Shown here piece after piece: positions 46,245-55,114 of a DNA stretch of 64,000 bases. A model generated the notes under the pieces. It was not told the DNA's origin. It saw only the letters and a list, made by a program, of their open reading frames with translations, and did not search any database. Both the position numbers and the translations under genes were made by a program. The number at the start of each line of letters is the position of its first letter. The first letter of the stretch is position 1. Source of the DNA: Singulisphaera sp. GP187 (lineage in GTDB: Bacteria > Planctomycetota > Phycisphaerae > Phycisphaerales > SM1A02); NCBI GenBank assembly GCA_945869475.1, contig CAMBOV010000011.1, positions 25,875 to 89,874 of the forward strand, read 5' to 3'.

Positions 46245-47635
46245 GCAACAGCCTCGACGGGATATCCGCGGCCCTGCCACGGCCAATATCCACCAAGCAG
46301 TGTTGAACAGCGGATTCCCCGCCGACGCAAGAACGCGCACGCTCTCGCACTTCGGCCGCCCATCTTGCAATAGACGATTACATGTCGATCGCGCGGAAGT
46401 TCGTGCAGTTGCTCGCCGAGTTGCGACATCGTCATCAACCGCGCGCCAGCGATGCGCCCGCGCAACCACTCGGCAACGGTGCGCACGTCAAGCATCAGAC
46501 ACTCCCCTGCGCGGTAGAGCCTGTGCGCCGCGTGCTGCGAGATGTCATCCACTTCACTCAGACTCATGATCTCGTGGTCGAGCCGTGCGTAGTCGGCCGA
46601 CGAAATCCATCCATCAATTCGGTCGACTCCAATGAGGTGCAAGATGCGCGTGATGTCGCTGATCTGGCTCGGTTCACAGACGCAGACAACATGCTCGTCC
46701 GCGTTGACCGATGCGGCGACGAGCGGTGCGAACTGTTGGTCGAACGGCGCGTGCAGCGCTCCCTCGGCACCGTCGAATGTGAATTGATTCCACGAACGCG
46801 TGTCGATCACGACCGTGCGTGGAAACGAGATCAGTTGCAGAAACTCGTCGGCGGTCAGTTCGTTCGTTCGTGGAAGCTCGCGAAGCAGCGCAGCCCGCCC
46901 CCGGTGATTCAGTTCTTCGACCCGTGAAAAATAGGCAGGTCGCTCGGGCTGACTCTCGCACGTCGCTGCGCTGAACGCGTTGTCCGATCCGAGCGCCTTG
47001 AGCACACGGTTGAACCGACGCTCGATTCCAAGGTTGGTCTCGCCGGGCAAATTGACTGCGCGACCGCACGCGCTGCCGCCCGTGTGACCCGCGAGCACCA
47101 CGGTCTCATCTGAAAGTTGCGCGAGTCGACGAAGCGACTCTTGAAGTGCCTGCGTCTCACTCTGGGTGGTTCGCCCCGCCCCCCCTGGAAGCAGCGCGTC
47201 GCCCGTGAGCACGACACGCACACCGCTCGGCGCGTGTTCAACCTCAAGACTCAAAGCGCCCGCGGCATGACCCGGAGTCAGCAATGCCCTCGCGCGAAGG
47301 TCTCCAATTGAAAACGTGTCGCCGTCCTTTAAGAACGTCACTCGCCGCCGCCATCGATCGAGGTCGCGCACATACCACTCAGGCGCGCTGGTCTCACCAG
47401 AAAGAAAAGCGTTCACCGAATGGGCGCTCAACATTTCGCAGACGCCAGAGACGTAATCCGAAGGGGCGTGCGTCTCGAGCACCGCCATGAGTGTGATGCC
47501 GAGTTCTTTCGCGATCGATTCATACCGGCCTGGATCGCGCACGGGATCGATGAGGATCGCCTGTCGCGTGCGCGGGCATGCTATGAAATAGGCGCACTGC
47601 GAGATGATGGGTTCATTGACTCGTCGAACAATCAC
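46217..47635 (-). CDS. Metallo-beta-lactamase fold/rhodanese fusion (persulfide dioxygenase-like), altered metal site
   Basis: 472 residues: an MBL-fold domain (1-250) then two rhodanese domains. The first rhodanese (about 275-370) lacks a clear active-site loop; the second has YCKMGGRSA with the Cys. ETHE1-type relatives have THxHADHxSG; here it reads THAPSDYVSG, so two of the three clustered metal ligands are missing, while GHAAGALS, LTGDAL and AGHTGGSACG are kept. It may bind metal in an altered way, or be a regulator of sulfur transfer. The GTG start at 47635 lies 6 bases after TAGGCT. Convergent with mrp. Confidence 0.82.
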   Translation of the reverse strand: MIVRRVNEPIISQCAYFIACPRTRQAILIDPVRDPGRYESIAKELGITLMAVLETHAPSDYVSGVCEMLSAHSVNAFLSGETSAPEWYVRDLDRWRRRVTFLKDGDTFSIGDLRARALLTPGHAAGALSLEVEHAPSGVRVVLTGDALLPGGAGRTTQSETQALQESLRRLAQLSDETVVLAGHTGGSACGRAVNLPGETNLGIERRFNRVLKALGSDNAFSAATCESQPERPAYFSRVEELNHRGRAALLRELPRTNELTADEFLQLISFPRTVVIDTRSWNQFTFDGAEGALHAPFDQQFAPLVAASVNADEHVVCVCEPSQISDITRILHLIGVDRIDGWISSADYARLDHEIMSLSEVDDISQHAAHRLYRAGECLMLDVRTVAEWLRGRIAGARLMTMSQLGEQLHELPRDRHVIVYCKMGGRSARACAFLRRRGIRCSTLLGGYWPWQGRGYPVEAVAQPVTESVG

Positions 47636-47639
47636 TCGA

Positions 47640-48866
47640 TCAGCCTACATTCAAACTCTTGAGTTTCTTGAGCGCCGCAGTGAGCGCATCGAGATGGTGC
47701 GTCTCGTGCGCGGCTGAAATCTGCACGCGCAATCGCGCATGACCTTCTGGCACGACTGGATAGCCAAACCCAATCACGAAGACTCCGAAGTCGAGCAATT
47801 GACGACTCATCGCAATCGCCTTGGCCGTGTCGTGCACAATGATTGGACAGATCGCCGTCTCACTCTTGAGCACCGAGAATCCACTCGATTCAATTCCGGC
47901 GCGGGCATACGCGACGTTGGCGCGCAACTTCGTGACGCGCTGTGGTTCGCGCATGAGCACTTCGATCGCCTTGTCGGCACTGCACGCCACGGTGCACGGA
48001 AGCGCGTTGGAAAAGAGCGTCGGCCGTCCCCGCTGCACCAGCAGATCGATCGCGGCCCGCGATCCTGCGATATATCCGCCTGCCGCTCCGCCCAGAGCCT
48101 TGCCGAGTGTTCCAGTGAAGTAGTCGATCTGCGTTGCCGCCATCCCCCAGTGTTCGTGCGTGCCTCGGCCCGTCGCTCCCATGACGCCGGTTCCATGCGA
48201 GTCATCGACGATCAACAGCGCTCCAAACTCGTCGCACAGCGCCCGAATGTGCGGCAGATCTGCGATGTCTCCTTCCATCGAGAAGACCCCGTCAGTCACG
48301 ATCCAGATCGTGCCCGTGACCTCTGGGTTCGCACGAGCCTGCACAAGTTTTTCACGCAGCGACGCGCAATCGTTGTGGCGATAGACCCCGCGCAAGAGTC
48401 CTTTCTTGATCGAGACCGCGAGGCGAATGCCATCGATGATTGATGCGTGGTTGAACTCATCCGAGATGATGAGGTCGCCGGGCTCACAGAGCGTTGGAAA
48501 GATTGCTTCATTCGCATTCCAGCAACTCGTGAACGTGTACGCCGCTTCGACGCCATAAAACTCAGCGATGCGAGCTTCGAGTCGTTCGTGACAGTCGAAG
48601 GTGCCGCAGATGAAACGCACACTCGCTGTGCCCGCTCCGTATCGGCGCAACCCCTCATGCGCCGCTTCGATTACTTCGGGATGGTTCGCGAGTCCGAGAT
48701 AGTTGTTCGAGCAAAAACAGACGACCTCTGCGCGCCCTCGAATGCGAACGGTTGCATCCATCGGTCCTTCGATCATCTGCAACTGCTTGAGCTGGCCACT
48801 TTGCTGCAGCGAGTCGAGAATCTGTTGCGTGCGTGATTGAAACGTCGATGGCGCGATCGTGGTCAT
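47640..48866 (-). CDS. kbl: 2-amino-3-ketobutyrate CoA ligase (glycine C-acetyltransferase)
   Basis: Cleaves 2-amino-3-oxobutyrate with CoA to glycine and acetyl-CoA, the second step of threonine breakdown. 408 residues of the alpha-oxoamine synthase family: GTASVRFICGT, DDSHGTGVMG and the PLP-binding TGTLGKALGGA. It follows the threonine dehydrogenase gene by 24 bases, but has its own TATCCT 6 bases before ATG 48866, so it could be transcribed separately. Confidence 0.95.
   Translation of the reverse strand: MTTIAPSTFQSRTQQILDSLQQSGQLKQLQMIEGPMDATVRIRGRAEVVCFCSNNYLGLANHPEVIEAAHEGLRRYGAGTASVRFICGTFDCHERLEARIAEFYGVEAAYTFTSCWNANEAIFPTLCEPGDLIISDEFNHASIIDGIRLAVSIKKGLLRGVYRHNDCASLREKLVQARANPEVTGTIWIVTDGVFSMEGDIADLPHIRALCDEFGALLIVDDSHGTGVMGATGRGTHEHWGMAATQIDYFTGTLGKALGGAAGGYIAGSRAAIDLLVQRGRPTLFSNALPCTVACSADKAIEVLMREPQRVTKLRANVAYARAGIESSGFSVLKSETAICPIIVHDTAKAIAMSRQLLDFGVFVIGFGYPVVPEGHARLRVQISAAHETHHLDALTAALKKLKSLNVG
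47642..47647 (-). promoter_or_regulatory. Putative -10 box of the MBL-rhodanese gene
   Basis: TAGGCT, 6 bases before GTG 47635; it overlaps the last codons of kbl. Confidence 0.55.
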
Positions 48867-48872
48867 TTCAAG

Positions 48873-48878
48873 AGGATA
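48873..48878 (-). promoter_or_regulatory. Putative -10 box of kbl
   Basis: TATCCT, 6 bases before ATG 48866, between tdh and kbl. Confidence 0.5.
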
Positions 48879-48890
48879 GGGCGAACTTCT

Positions 48891-50024
48891 TCACTCTTCT
48901 CTTGCGCTCATCGCCCCCAACGACGCACTCAACGACCCAGCCTCTTTCACACCCGCGTATCGGCTCGAAATGCGCGGCAAGAGGTAGTCGCTGAATGCCG
49001 TTGCCAGTGTGTGCGTCGGCGCCCACCCCCACTGCGCGCGTGCTGCCGAATCGTCGCACGACTCGGGCCACGAATCGATGATTGATTGCCGCCCAAGATC
49101 TGGCTCAAACGAGATCTGCGAGCCGGCGAAGGCGCGGCGAACGAGCGTCGCGAAATCTTCAGCCGTCGGCGAGAAACTCGCGACGTTGTAGACCGATCGC
49201 TTCAACGCGTCACGTGGAGCGCTCATCAGTCGCATCGTCGAGTCGATCGCCTCTGGCATCGTCATGAACGGAATGCGCGAGTCGGGCCGAACGAAGCAGC
49301 AATATGGCCGCCCCGCCGCGGCGGCGTGAATCATTTCAGGTCCATAGTCGCTCGTTCCCCCCGATGGCATCGTCTCGGCCGAAATAATTCCAGGAAACCG
49401 AATCGATCGAAAGTCAACAGGATGCGCGATGCGATCCTTCGCGAGTTTTCGGTAATGATGCGCGTAGTAGCGACCAAGGTGCTCACCGGCGAGTTTGTTG
49501 CAGCCGTACATCGTGTGCGGTTCGCAGTATTGATCCTCGCGCACCACTCCGGCGCTGCGCTTCGTCGCGAGATCGGGCATTCCGTAGACCGCAATCGAAC
49601 TCGGAAAGAAAAACTTCACGCAGCGACCATGGGACCGCGCCTGCTCGGCTGCAAGGTGAAGCAGATTCAGCGTGCCGCCAACATTGACCTGGTGGGCCGT
49701 CTCAGGGGCAAACTCCCCGCGCGTCGAGAGCAGCGCCGCGAGGTGATAGATCTCCGTGATCTCGTACATCGCAAGCAATCGTTCGAGCAGCGCGTGATCG
49801 CAGATGTCTCCAACGAATGAGTGATCGCAGTGCGCACGAATCTCAGGTGCCAATTCGCGAACATCAAGCGCGAGAATCACAGCGCGTCTGCCCTGCGTCG
49901 ACGAGAGCGCCGACAAGAGTCCATGCCCCATCTCACCGCCCGCACCTGTCACGAGGATGGCGGCATCCCGCTGCTGACCAGTCGGAGGCGTGAGATGCGC
50001 GGGCGACATTGATGAGGGAGTCAT
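48891..50024 (-). CDS. tdh: L-threonine 3-dehydrogenase, short-chain (epimerase-like) type
   Basis: Oxidises L-threonine to 2-amino-3-oxobutyrate with NAD+. 377 residues of the extended SDR type: nucleotide motif VTGAGGEMGHG, SSIAVYG, catalytic YxxxK in MYGCNKLAGE and the substrate loop GGTSDYGPEM that marks this subgroup over UDP-sugar epimerases. Pairing with kbl confirms the role. TATACC 11 bases before ATG 50024 is a likely -10 box. An N-terminal 20-residue extension precedes the Rossmann fold. Confidence 0.88.
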   Translation of the reverse strand: MTPSSMSPAHLTPPTGQQRDAAILVTGAGGEMGHGLLSALSSTQGRRAVILALDVRELAPEIRAHCDHSFVGDICDHALLERLLAMYEITEIYHLAALLSTRGEFAPETAHQVNVGGTLNLLHLAAEQARSHGRCVKFFFPSSIAVYGMPDLATKRSAGVVREDQYCEPHTMYGCNKLAGEHLGRYYAHHYRKLAKDRIAHPVDFRSIRFPGIISAETMPSGGTSDYGPEMIHAAAAGRPYCCFVRPDSRIPFMTMPEAIDSTMRLMSAPRDALKRSVYNVASFSPTAEDFATLVRRAFAGSQISFEPDLGRQSIIDSWPESCDDSAARAQWGWAPTHTLATAFSDYLLPRISSRYAGVKEAGSLSASLGAMSAREE

Positions 50025-50035
50025 AGAACGCGCAA

Positions 50036-50041
50036 GGTATA
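50036..50041 (-). promoter_or_regulatory. Putative -10 box of tdh
   Basis: TATACC, 11 bases before ATG 50024. Confidence 0.45.
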
Positions 50042-50066
50042 GCCGAGCGCTCGCCCGCCCCCACAG

Positions 50067-51008
50067 TTACAGCGTGCAGCCAAGTTTGATCAGAAGATCA
50101 CGCGTCGCCTTCGTGCCATCGACTTCGCTGAGCCGGTCACCCTCATACTCGGCGCCAATCCATCCGCTGTAGCGAGTGCTGCGAACGATAGTCAGCATTT
50201 TGGCGTAGTCCGTCGCGGTTTCAGCGCCGGCGGCGTCGAAGTCGTGACTCTTCGCACTCACGGCGCGAGCGAATGGCATCATCGCCGCGACGCCTGCGTA
50301 TCGATCACCCATCGCGCCATCGTCACAGCGAAAATTTCCAAAGTCAGGAAGTGTTCCACAGTTTGGCGCACCAACAGCTCCGACGACCTTCGCAACCCAT
50401 GCGCCGTCGCACGAGAGACCTCCATGATTCTCGACGAGCACGTTCAGCTTCATCGGCAGCGCCAATGCACTGAGTTGCGACAAGCCATCCGCGCACTGTG
50501 CGATCTGCTCGGCTGACGTTCCGACACCCAGCGCGTTCACACGAATCGAGTGGCAACCGAGCACAGCTGCTGCGTCGAGCCAACGGCGGTGCGCCTCGAC
50601 TGCACTGCGGCGCGCACTGCTCTCTTTCACCCCCAACTCTCCTTCACCATCAACCATGATGAGCACGCTCGTCACACCGGCTCCATCGGCACGCTTTCGA
50701 AGGTCTTTCACCCAAAGGTCGTCGGCAGCCATCCCTCGGTAGAAGGTGCTCACATACTCGACTCCAGCGATTCCAAACGTCGTGCGAGCGAACTGTGGAA
50801 AGTCCAGCGCCGCAAGGCTGCCCGCTTTGATCATGCGGTGCAGCGACCACTGGGCAAGACTAATCCTGTTGGATGGATTCGCTTTCACGGGTGACTTCTC
50901 GTCCTTGGCGAGCGACTGCGCCATGACGGTAGTCGGCGCGACCGCAGTCGCGATGGCGGCGCCGACCAGCGTGCGAAGCATGCGCCGTCTCGATTGTCTC
51001 TCGGTCAT
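50067..51008 (-). CDS. Exported sugar phosphate isomerase/epimerase-like TIM barrel
   Basis: 313 residues of the xylose isomerase-like/AP endonuclease 2 superfamily. The N-terminus SRRRMLRTLVGAAIATAVA is a TAT-type signal. Barrel features: IRVNALGVGTSAEQ, VENHGGLSCDGAWVAKVV with metal-binding Glu and His, LPDFGNFR and GAEYEGDRLSEVDG near the end. It probably acts on sugars in the periplasm, as is common in planctomycetes (inference). GGAGG lies 7 bases before ATG 51008. An in-frame start at 51245 is rejected as it runs into the divergent gene. Confidence 0.82.
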   Translation of the reverse strand: MTERQSRRRMLRTLVGAAIATAVAPTTVMAQSLAKDEKSPVKANPSNRISLAQWSLHRMIKAGSLAALDFPQFARTTFGIAGVEYVSTFYRGMAADDLWVKDLRKRADGAGVTSVLIMVDGEGELGVKESSARRSAVEAHRRWLDAAAVLGCHSIRVNALGVGTSAEQIAQCADGLSQLSALALPMKLNVLVENHGGLSCDGAWVAKVVGAVGAPNCGTLPDFGNFRCDDGAMGDRYAGVAAMMPFARAVSAKSHDFDAAGAETATDYAKMLTIVRSTRYSGWIGAEYEGDRLSEVDGTKATRDLLIKLGCTL

Positions 51009-51062
51009 GGGTACCTCCACGACCCTGACGATAACAGAGCGAGAAACCCTCCCGTGAATCGC

Positions 51063-51068
51063 TACGAT
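51063..51068 (+). promoter_or_regulatory. Putative -10 box of the glycine-rich secreted protein gene
   Basis: TACGAT, 6 bases before ATG 51075. Confidence 0.5.
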
Positions 51069-51074
51069 GTCGAA

Positions 51075-52199
51075 ATGAACCTGCCGAGCCTCTTCACCGT
51101 CGCGAGTTCGATCGCGCTCTTTTCTTCGCTCCCGATCCATGCTCAGACTGCCGCAGCTCCCGCGACCGCGGCAGCTCCTCAGGCGACCGATCCACAAATC
51201 GATCAAGCTCTCGGACACCTCTCCGTTGAAATGAACGCGCTTCACACCATGATCGATTCGCTCGGAGATGTGCGCACGAATTCAGAAGACCGCATGGCTG
51301 CGATGGATGCGTTCATCAAAGAGAAGAACTTCACCACGGACTGGAACGCCTACGCCTCTTCGACAACGAGTCTGCCACCAGGCACGAGCTTTCTCGCTGC
51401 GTATCAGACGACGCTTCAACAAGAGCAACTCAAGGGAGCGCCCAAGATCACAACGCAAGATCTCGATCTTCTCACGCGGGAAGTCTCTGCGACGACGCAG
51501 CAAGCCCAGGCTGCGTGGAGCTCACAGAATCAGCGCTTCGCGCAGGTTGCGCTTCGCTCGTCGTTTCTGCAATCCAAGAGTGCGCTCGATGACTATCAGC
51601 AGTGGGCTCCGGCCTACGCCGCTGCGCAGCGCAGCGAAAAGGCTGCGCGATATGCCCAAATGAATGCACGACTGAACGACCAGGCATCGGCCTATTACCA
51701 GCACCTCCACGAGATGCACGAGCAGTGGGACAAGATGCCTCACAACACTGGACTCAACTTCAACGAGATTTCGAGTCAGGGAGACGGCGACAAGGGCGCG
51801 TTCTCTCAAACGTCACAGTCGGCCAACGCAGCCGCGGGTGGTGGCGGCGTTTCGGTGAACTCCCCAGAGTCTGCGGGAGTGAATACTCCGTGGCAGTATG
51901 CAGGCGCGGGTGGTGGGTATTACCCAGGTGCATACTCCAGTCAAGGTGGGGGTCAGGGTGGCTACTACGGCGGCTCAAACTGGAATAGTTATTCCGACAA
52001 CTACAACGACCTTTACGGCTATCCAGCAGGAACGAACTTTGGCGGCGCGAATTTCACCCCCGTGGGCATCCACAAGATTTGGAATCGTTCGGGCGGCGCA
52101 GGACCTGTCAACGGACCCGACACTGGACCTGCTGGCGGCATTCGGTCTCCTAGTGGCGCGGTTGGAGGCGGCGACCGCAGCGGCGGCGGCGTGCGCTAA
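51075..52199 (+). CDS. Secreted protein with helical body and Gly/Tyr-rich tail, unknown function
   Basis: 374 residues. Signal peptide MNLPSLFTVASSIALFSSLP ending HAQ, an Ala/Pro-rich linker, a helical Gln/Ala-rich body (about 50-240), then a Gly/Tyr/Ser/Asn-rich low-complexity tail (GGGYYPGAYSSQGGGQGGYY) typical of sticky or prion-like extracellular segments. No family recognised. ATG 51075 follows TACGAT; the in-frame start at 50994 is inside the divergent TIM-barrel gene. Convergent with guaA, 9 bases apart. Confidence 0.75.
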   Translation: MNLPSLFTVASSIALFSSLPIHAQTAAAPATAAAPQATDPQIDQALGHLSVEMNALHTMIDSLGDVRTNSEDRMAAMDAFIKEKNFTTDWNAYASSTTSLPPGTSFLAAYQTTLQQEQLKGAPKITTQDLDLLTREVSATTQQAQAAWSSQNQRFAQVALRSSFLQSKSALDDYQQWAPAYAAAQRSEKAARYAQMNARLNDQASAYYQHLHEMHEQWDKMPHNTGLNFNEISSQGDGDKGAFSQTSQSANAAAGGGGVSVNSPESAGVNTPWQYAGAGGGYYPGAYSSQGGGQGGYYGGSNWNSYSDNYNDLYGYPAGTNFGGANFTPVGIHKIWNRSGGAGPVNGPDTGPAGGIRSPSGAVGGGDRSGGGVR

Positions 52200-52208
52200 C
52201 CGCGAAAC

Positions 52209-53783
52209 TCACTCCCACTCGATCGTGGCAGGCGGTTTGCTTGAGATGTCATAGACAACTCGGTTGACGCCCTTCACCTCGTTGATGATCCGACTCGAGA
52301 TTGTCGCGAGCACCTCGTATGGCAACCGCGCCCAATCCGCGGTCATGAAATCCTGCGTCGTCACAGCGCGAATCGCGACGACCGAGTCGTAGGTGCGGCC
52401 ATCCCCCATCACGCCGACTGAGCGAACAGGCAAGAGCACCGCGAAAACCTGGTCCGTTTTTCGGTAGAGATCGGCCGCGACGATTTCTTCGAGCAGAATC
52501 TCATCGCAATCGCGCAAGATTCGCAGTTGTTCTTCAGCGACCTCGCCGAGGCAGCGCACGGCGAGACCGGGTCCTGGAAATGGATGTCTCCAGACAATGT
52601 GCGCAGGCAGCCCGAGCACTTCACCGAGCGTGCGAACTTCGTCTTTGAAGAGGTGACGCAGCGGCTCGATCAATTCAAAACCGAGATCTGCTGGAAGCCC
52701 ACCGACGTTGTGATGCAACTTGATATTGGCGGCCGTTCCCGCGTGGCCATGTCCGCTCTCAATCACGTCGGGATAGAGCGTGCCCTGCGCGAGAAATTTC
52801 ACGTCGCCTGGAATGCTCTTGGATGCTTCACGAAAGACATCGATGAATCGGTGGCCGATGAGCCTGCGTTTCTCTTGCGGATCCGTGACACCCGCGAGGT
52901 CACCGAGAAACGCACGACTCGCGTCGATCACTCGCAAATCGACATCGAAGTGATCGCGAAAGGTCGACTCAACGAGCGTTCGTTCGTTCTTGCGCAGGAG
53001 TCCATTGTCGATAAAGATGCAGACGAGTTGCGATCCAATGGCGCGCGCGAGAAGTGCAGCGACGACCGAACTGTCGACACCTCCCGAGAGTCCGCAGATC
53101 ACACGCGCGTCTCCGACCCGCGCCTTCACGCGCTCACACTCGGCAGTCGAATAGTCCGACATCTTCCACGTGCCCTTGCATCCGCAGCTGCGAAAGAGAA
53201 AGTTGCGAAGCACATCCATCCCGTGAGGAGTGTGCGTCACTTCAGGATGAAACTGCACTCCAAAGATCTTGCGCCTTCGATCTCCAACGGCCGCGAATGG
53301 GCAGGTCGGGGTCGATGCGAGCACGTCGAATCCTGTTGGTAATCCCACGACTTGATCTCCGTGGCTCATCCACACTGTTGCATTGGCAGGCACCCCCATC
53401 ATGAGGTCTTGATCATCGACGACCGAGACGTTTGCCCGTCCATACTCGCGCGTTGCGACGCGGTCGACCCGTCCGCCAAGCGTCTGACACGTCAGCTGCA
53501 TCCCATAGCAAATGCCCAGAATCGGCACACCAGACGTGAACAATTCTGGATCGCACCTCGGCGCGGTCGCCTCTGAAACACTCGATGGACCTCCCGAGAG
53601 GATGATCCCCACGGGATGGTGCGCGAGTAGTTCTGCAATGGGCGCATCGGGACGAACGAGCAGGCTGTAGACCCCAGCTTCACGCACGCGACGGGCGATC
53701 AACTGCGCGTACTGGCTGCCGAAGTCGAGGATGAGAACCGTTTCTGCTCGTGAGTCAGTGGCGTTGTTGTGTGGTTGAGTCAT
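52209..53783 (-). CDS. guaA: GMP synthase (glutamine-hydrolysing)
   Basis: Converts XMP to GMP. 524 residues, normal length. Class I amidotransferase domain with GICYGMQ and HPEVTHT; ATP-pyrophosphatase domain with P-loop SGGVDSSV (about 234-241); C-terminal dimerisation domain ending PPATIEWE, the usual terminus. ATG 53783 is the family start; a ~60-base leader to TACTAT (about 53838-53843) is possible. It stands alone on the minus strand. Confidence 0.97.
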   Translation of the reverse strand: MTQPHNNATDSRAETVLILDFGSQYAQLIARRVREAGVYSLLVRPDAPIAELLAHHPVGIILSGGPSSVSEATAPRCDPELFTSGVPILGICYGMQLTCQTLGGRVDRVATREYGRANVSVVDDQDLMMGVPANATVWMSHGDQVVGLPTGFDVLASTPTCPFAAVGDRRRKIFGVQFHPEVTHTPHGMDVLRNFLFRSCGCKGTWKMSDYSTAECERVKARVGDARVICGLSGGVDSSVVAALLARAIGSQLVCIFIDNGLLRKNERTLVESTFRDHFDVDLRVIDASRAFLGDLAGVTDPQEKRRLIGHRFIDVFREASKSIPGDVKFLAQGTLYPDVIESGHGHAGTAANIKLHHNVGGLPADLGFELIEPLRHLFKDEVRTLGEVLGLPAHIVWRHPFPGPGLAVRCLGEVAEEQLRILRDCDEILLEEIVAADLYRKTDQVFAVLLPVRSVGVMGDGRTYDSVVAIRAVTTQDFMTADWARLPYEVLATISSRIINEVKGVNRVVYDISSKPPATIEWE

Positions 53784-53857
53784 GGGGTGTGCTCACGTCA
53801 TCTTTGAACTCTCGAAAAGTCCAAGTCATGGGCGCGGGATAGTAACGGGGAATCTTG

Positions 53858-53863
53858 TATCCT
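53858..53863 (+). promoter_or_regulatory. Putative -10 box of the lipoprotein-kinase-STAS-MlaE unit
   Basis: TATCCT, 7 bases before GTG 53871. Confidence 0.55.
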
Positions 53864-53870
53864 CGCTCGA

Positions 53871-54281
53871 GTGAAGAGCATGACACGAACTCGCTGGGTC
53901 AATCGACTGGGGATCACCGCGACGCTGCTCGTGCTCGTTGGGTGTGCCCCGAGTGCAACCGAAGGCGGCTTTTCGAATCCCGCCCCAGGTGCTCGCCTCT
54001 ACGCGATCGAAGACTCGGTGAAGTTCAACCGTCGCTCTGATATTCCATCGATCGTCGAGTGCCTCTGTTCAGATGATGAACTCTTGCGGTTCATGGCCAT
54101 CGGCGCACTGCACCGCATGACTGGGCAAGACCTCGACTATCGCTTTGATGATCCAGAGCCTCTGCGGGTTGCCGCGTACAAGCGCTGGCAAGAGTGGACC
54201 ATCGCAGAGCACCTTGCCCCTCCGATGCAGGCCTACGCCTCAACGATCTACCCCCCTGTTCGGCCGCGCCCTCAGTGGTAA
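53871..54281 (+). CDS. Small lipoprotein with a HEAT-like domain
   Basis: 136 residues from GTG 53871. Lipoprotein signal ITATLLVLVGC, then a compact helical segment (IPSIVECLCSDDELLRFMAIGALHRMTG) like one or two HEAT/armadillo repeats, and a Pro-rich end. No enzyme motif. It leads a plus-strand unit with the anti-sigma-type kinase gene 15 bases downstream, hinting at a membrane-related regulatory role (inference). Confidence 0.72.
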   Translation: MKSMTRTRWVNRLGITATLLVLVGCAPSATEGGFSNPAPGARLYAIEDSVKFNRRSDIPSIVECLCSDDELLRFMAIGALHRMTGQDLDYRFDDPEPLRVAAYKRWQEWTIAEHLAPPMQAYASTIYPPVRPRPQW

Positions 54282-54296
54282 TGCAGCGACGCACCC

Positions 54297-54767
54297 ATGG
54301 ATCGTGAACCCTGCATCAGCGTCCGCCTCTTCAGCGATCCCAAATTGCTCGCGCCGATCCGCGCCTTCATCGATGCCCTCTCGAAAAACATCGGCTTTTC
54401 AGAGAAGTCGCGCGGATTGCTCGCTCTCGCCGTCGACGAAGCGCTCGCCAATGTCATCCGCCACGGTTACAGCGAGCGAACCGATGGATTGATTTGGCTG
54501 AACATTTGGCGATTGAGTGACCCACTGGGGCTTCGCATCGTGCTCGAAGATCTTGGACGCTCCGTTGATCCCTCACTCATCAAGGGGCGTGACCTCGCTG
54601 ACATTCGCCCTGGAGGACTTGGAGTGCACATCATCAAAGAAACAATGACCGAGTCGAAGTGGGAGGCCCGTCCTGGTGGCGGCATGCGACTCACCCTTGT
54701 AAAGTTGCTCGCTCCCGAAGAGCGAGAGAGTTCATCACCCTCACAGTCGGAGAATTACACCCCGTGA
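54297..54767 (+). CDS. Anti-sigma-factor-type serine kinase (RsbW/SpoIIAB-like HATPase)
   Basis: 156 residues, one GHKL ATP-binding domain: N box ALAVDEALANVIRHGY, a G1 box reading EDLGRSVDP (the second Gly replaced by Ser), and a G2 box GGLGVHIIKETMTE. RsbW-type kinases phosphorylate STAS partners on Ser or sequester a sigma factor. The STAS partner is encoded next (GTGA overlap). No sigma-factor gene is near; instead the unit continues into MlaE. Cytoplasmic. Confidence 0.87.
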   Translation: MDREPCISVRLFSDPKLLAPIRAFIDALSKNIGFSEKSRGLLALAVDEALANVIRHGYSERTDGLIWLNIWRLSDPLGLRIVLEDLGRSVDPSLIKGRDLADIRPGGLGVHIIKETMTESKWEARPGGGMRLTLVKLLAPEERESSSPSQSENYTP

Positions 54768-55105
54768 CACAAGAACTCACTATTGCTCAATCGTCCGTCG
54801 CTGGCGCGACCGTCCTTCGCCCTGGTGGTGACATCGATATGTCGTGCGCTCCTTCGGTTCGTAAGGCCGTCGCGGCGGTCATGCGCGACCGCCCCGCGCG
54901 ATTGGTGCTCGATCTCTCGGCGGTGATGTACATGGATTCCTCTGGAATCGCGACGCTTGTCGAAGCGCTTCAACAATCGATGCGCAACAAGATGAAGTTC
55001 GTGCTCGTCGGCGTGAACCCGCAAGTTCGCAGCGCCCTTGAAATCACGAAACTCCTGAGCATGTTTACGATTGCGGCAACACTTGAAGACGCCACAAAGA
55101 AGTAG
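54764..55105 (+). CDS. STAS-domain protein (anti-sigma antagonist or MlaB-like)
   Basis: 113 residues, one STAS domain: LRPGGDIDMSCAPSVRKAV, then MYMDSSGIATLVEALQQ with the phosphorylatable Ser of the DSSG motif. In RsbV/SpoIIAA this Ser is phosphorylated by the paired kinase; in the E. coli Mla system a STAS protein (MlaB) binds the ABC ATPase. The gene is coupled to the kinase by GTGA and lies 9 bases before mlaE, so both roles are open. Confidence 0.88.
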   Translation: MTQELTIAQSSVAGATVLRPGGDIDMSCAPSVRKAVAAVMRDRPARLVLDLSAVMYMDSSGIATLVEALQQSMRNKMKFVLVGVNPQVRSALEITKLLSMFTIAATLEDATKK

Positions 55106-55114
55106 CCCTTCAGC

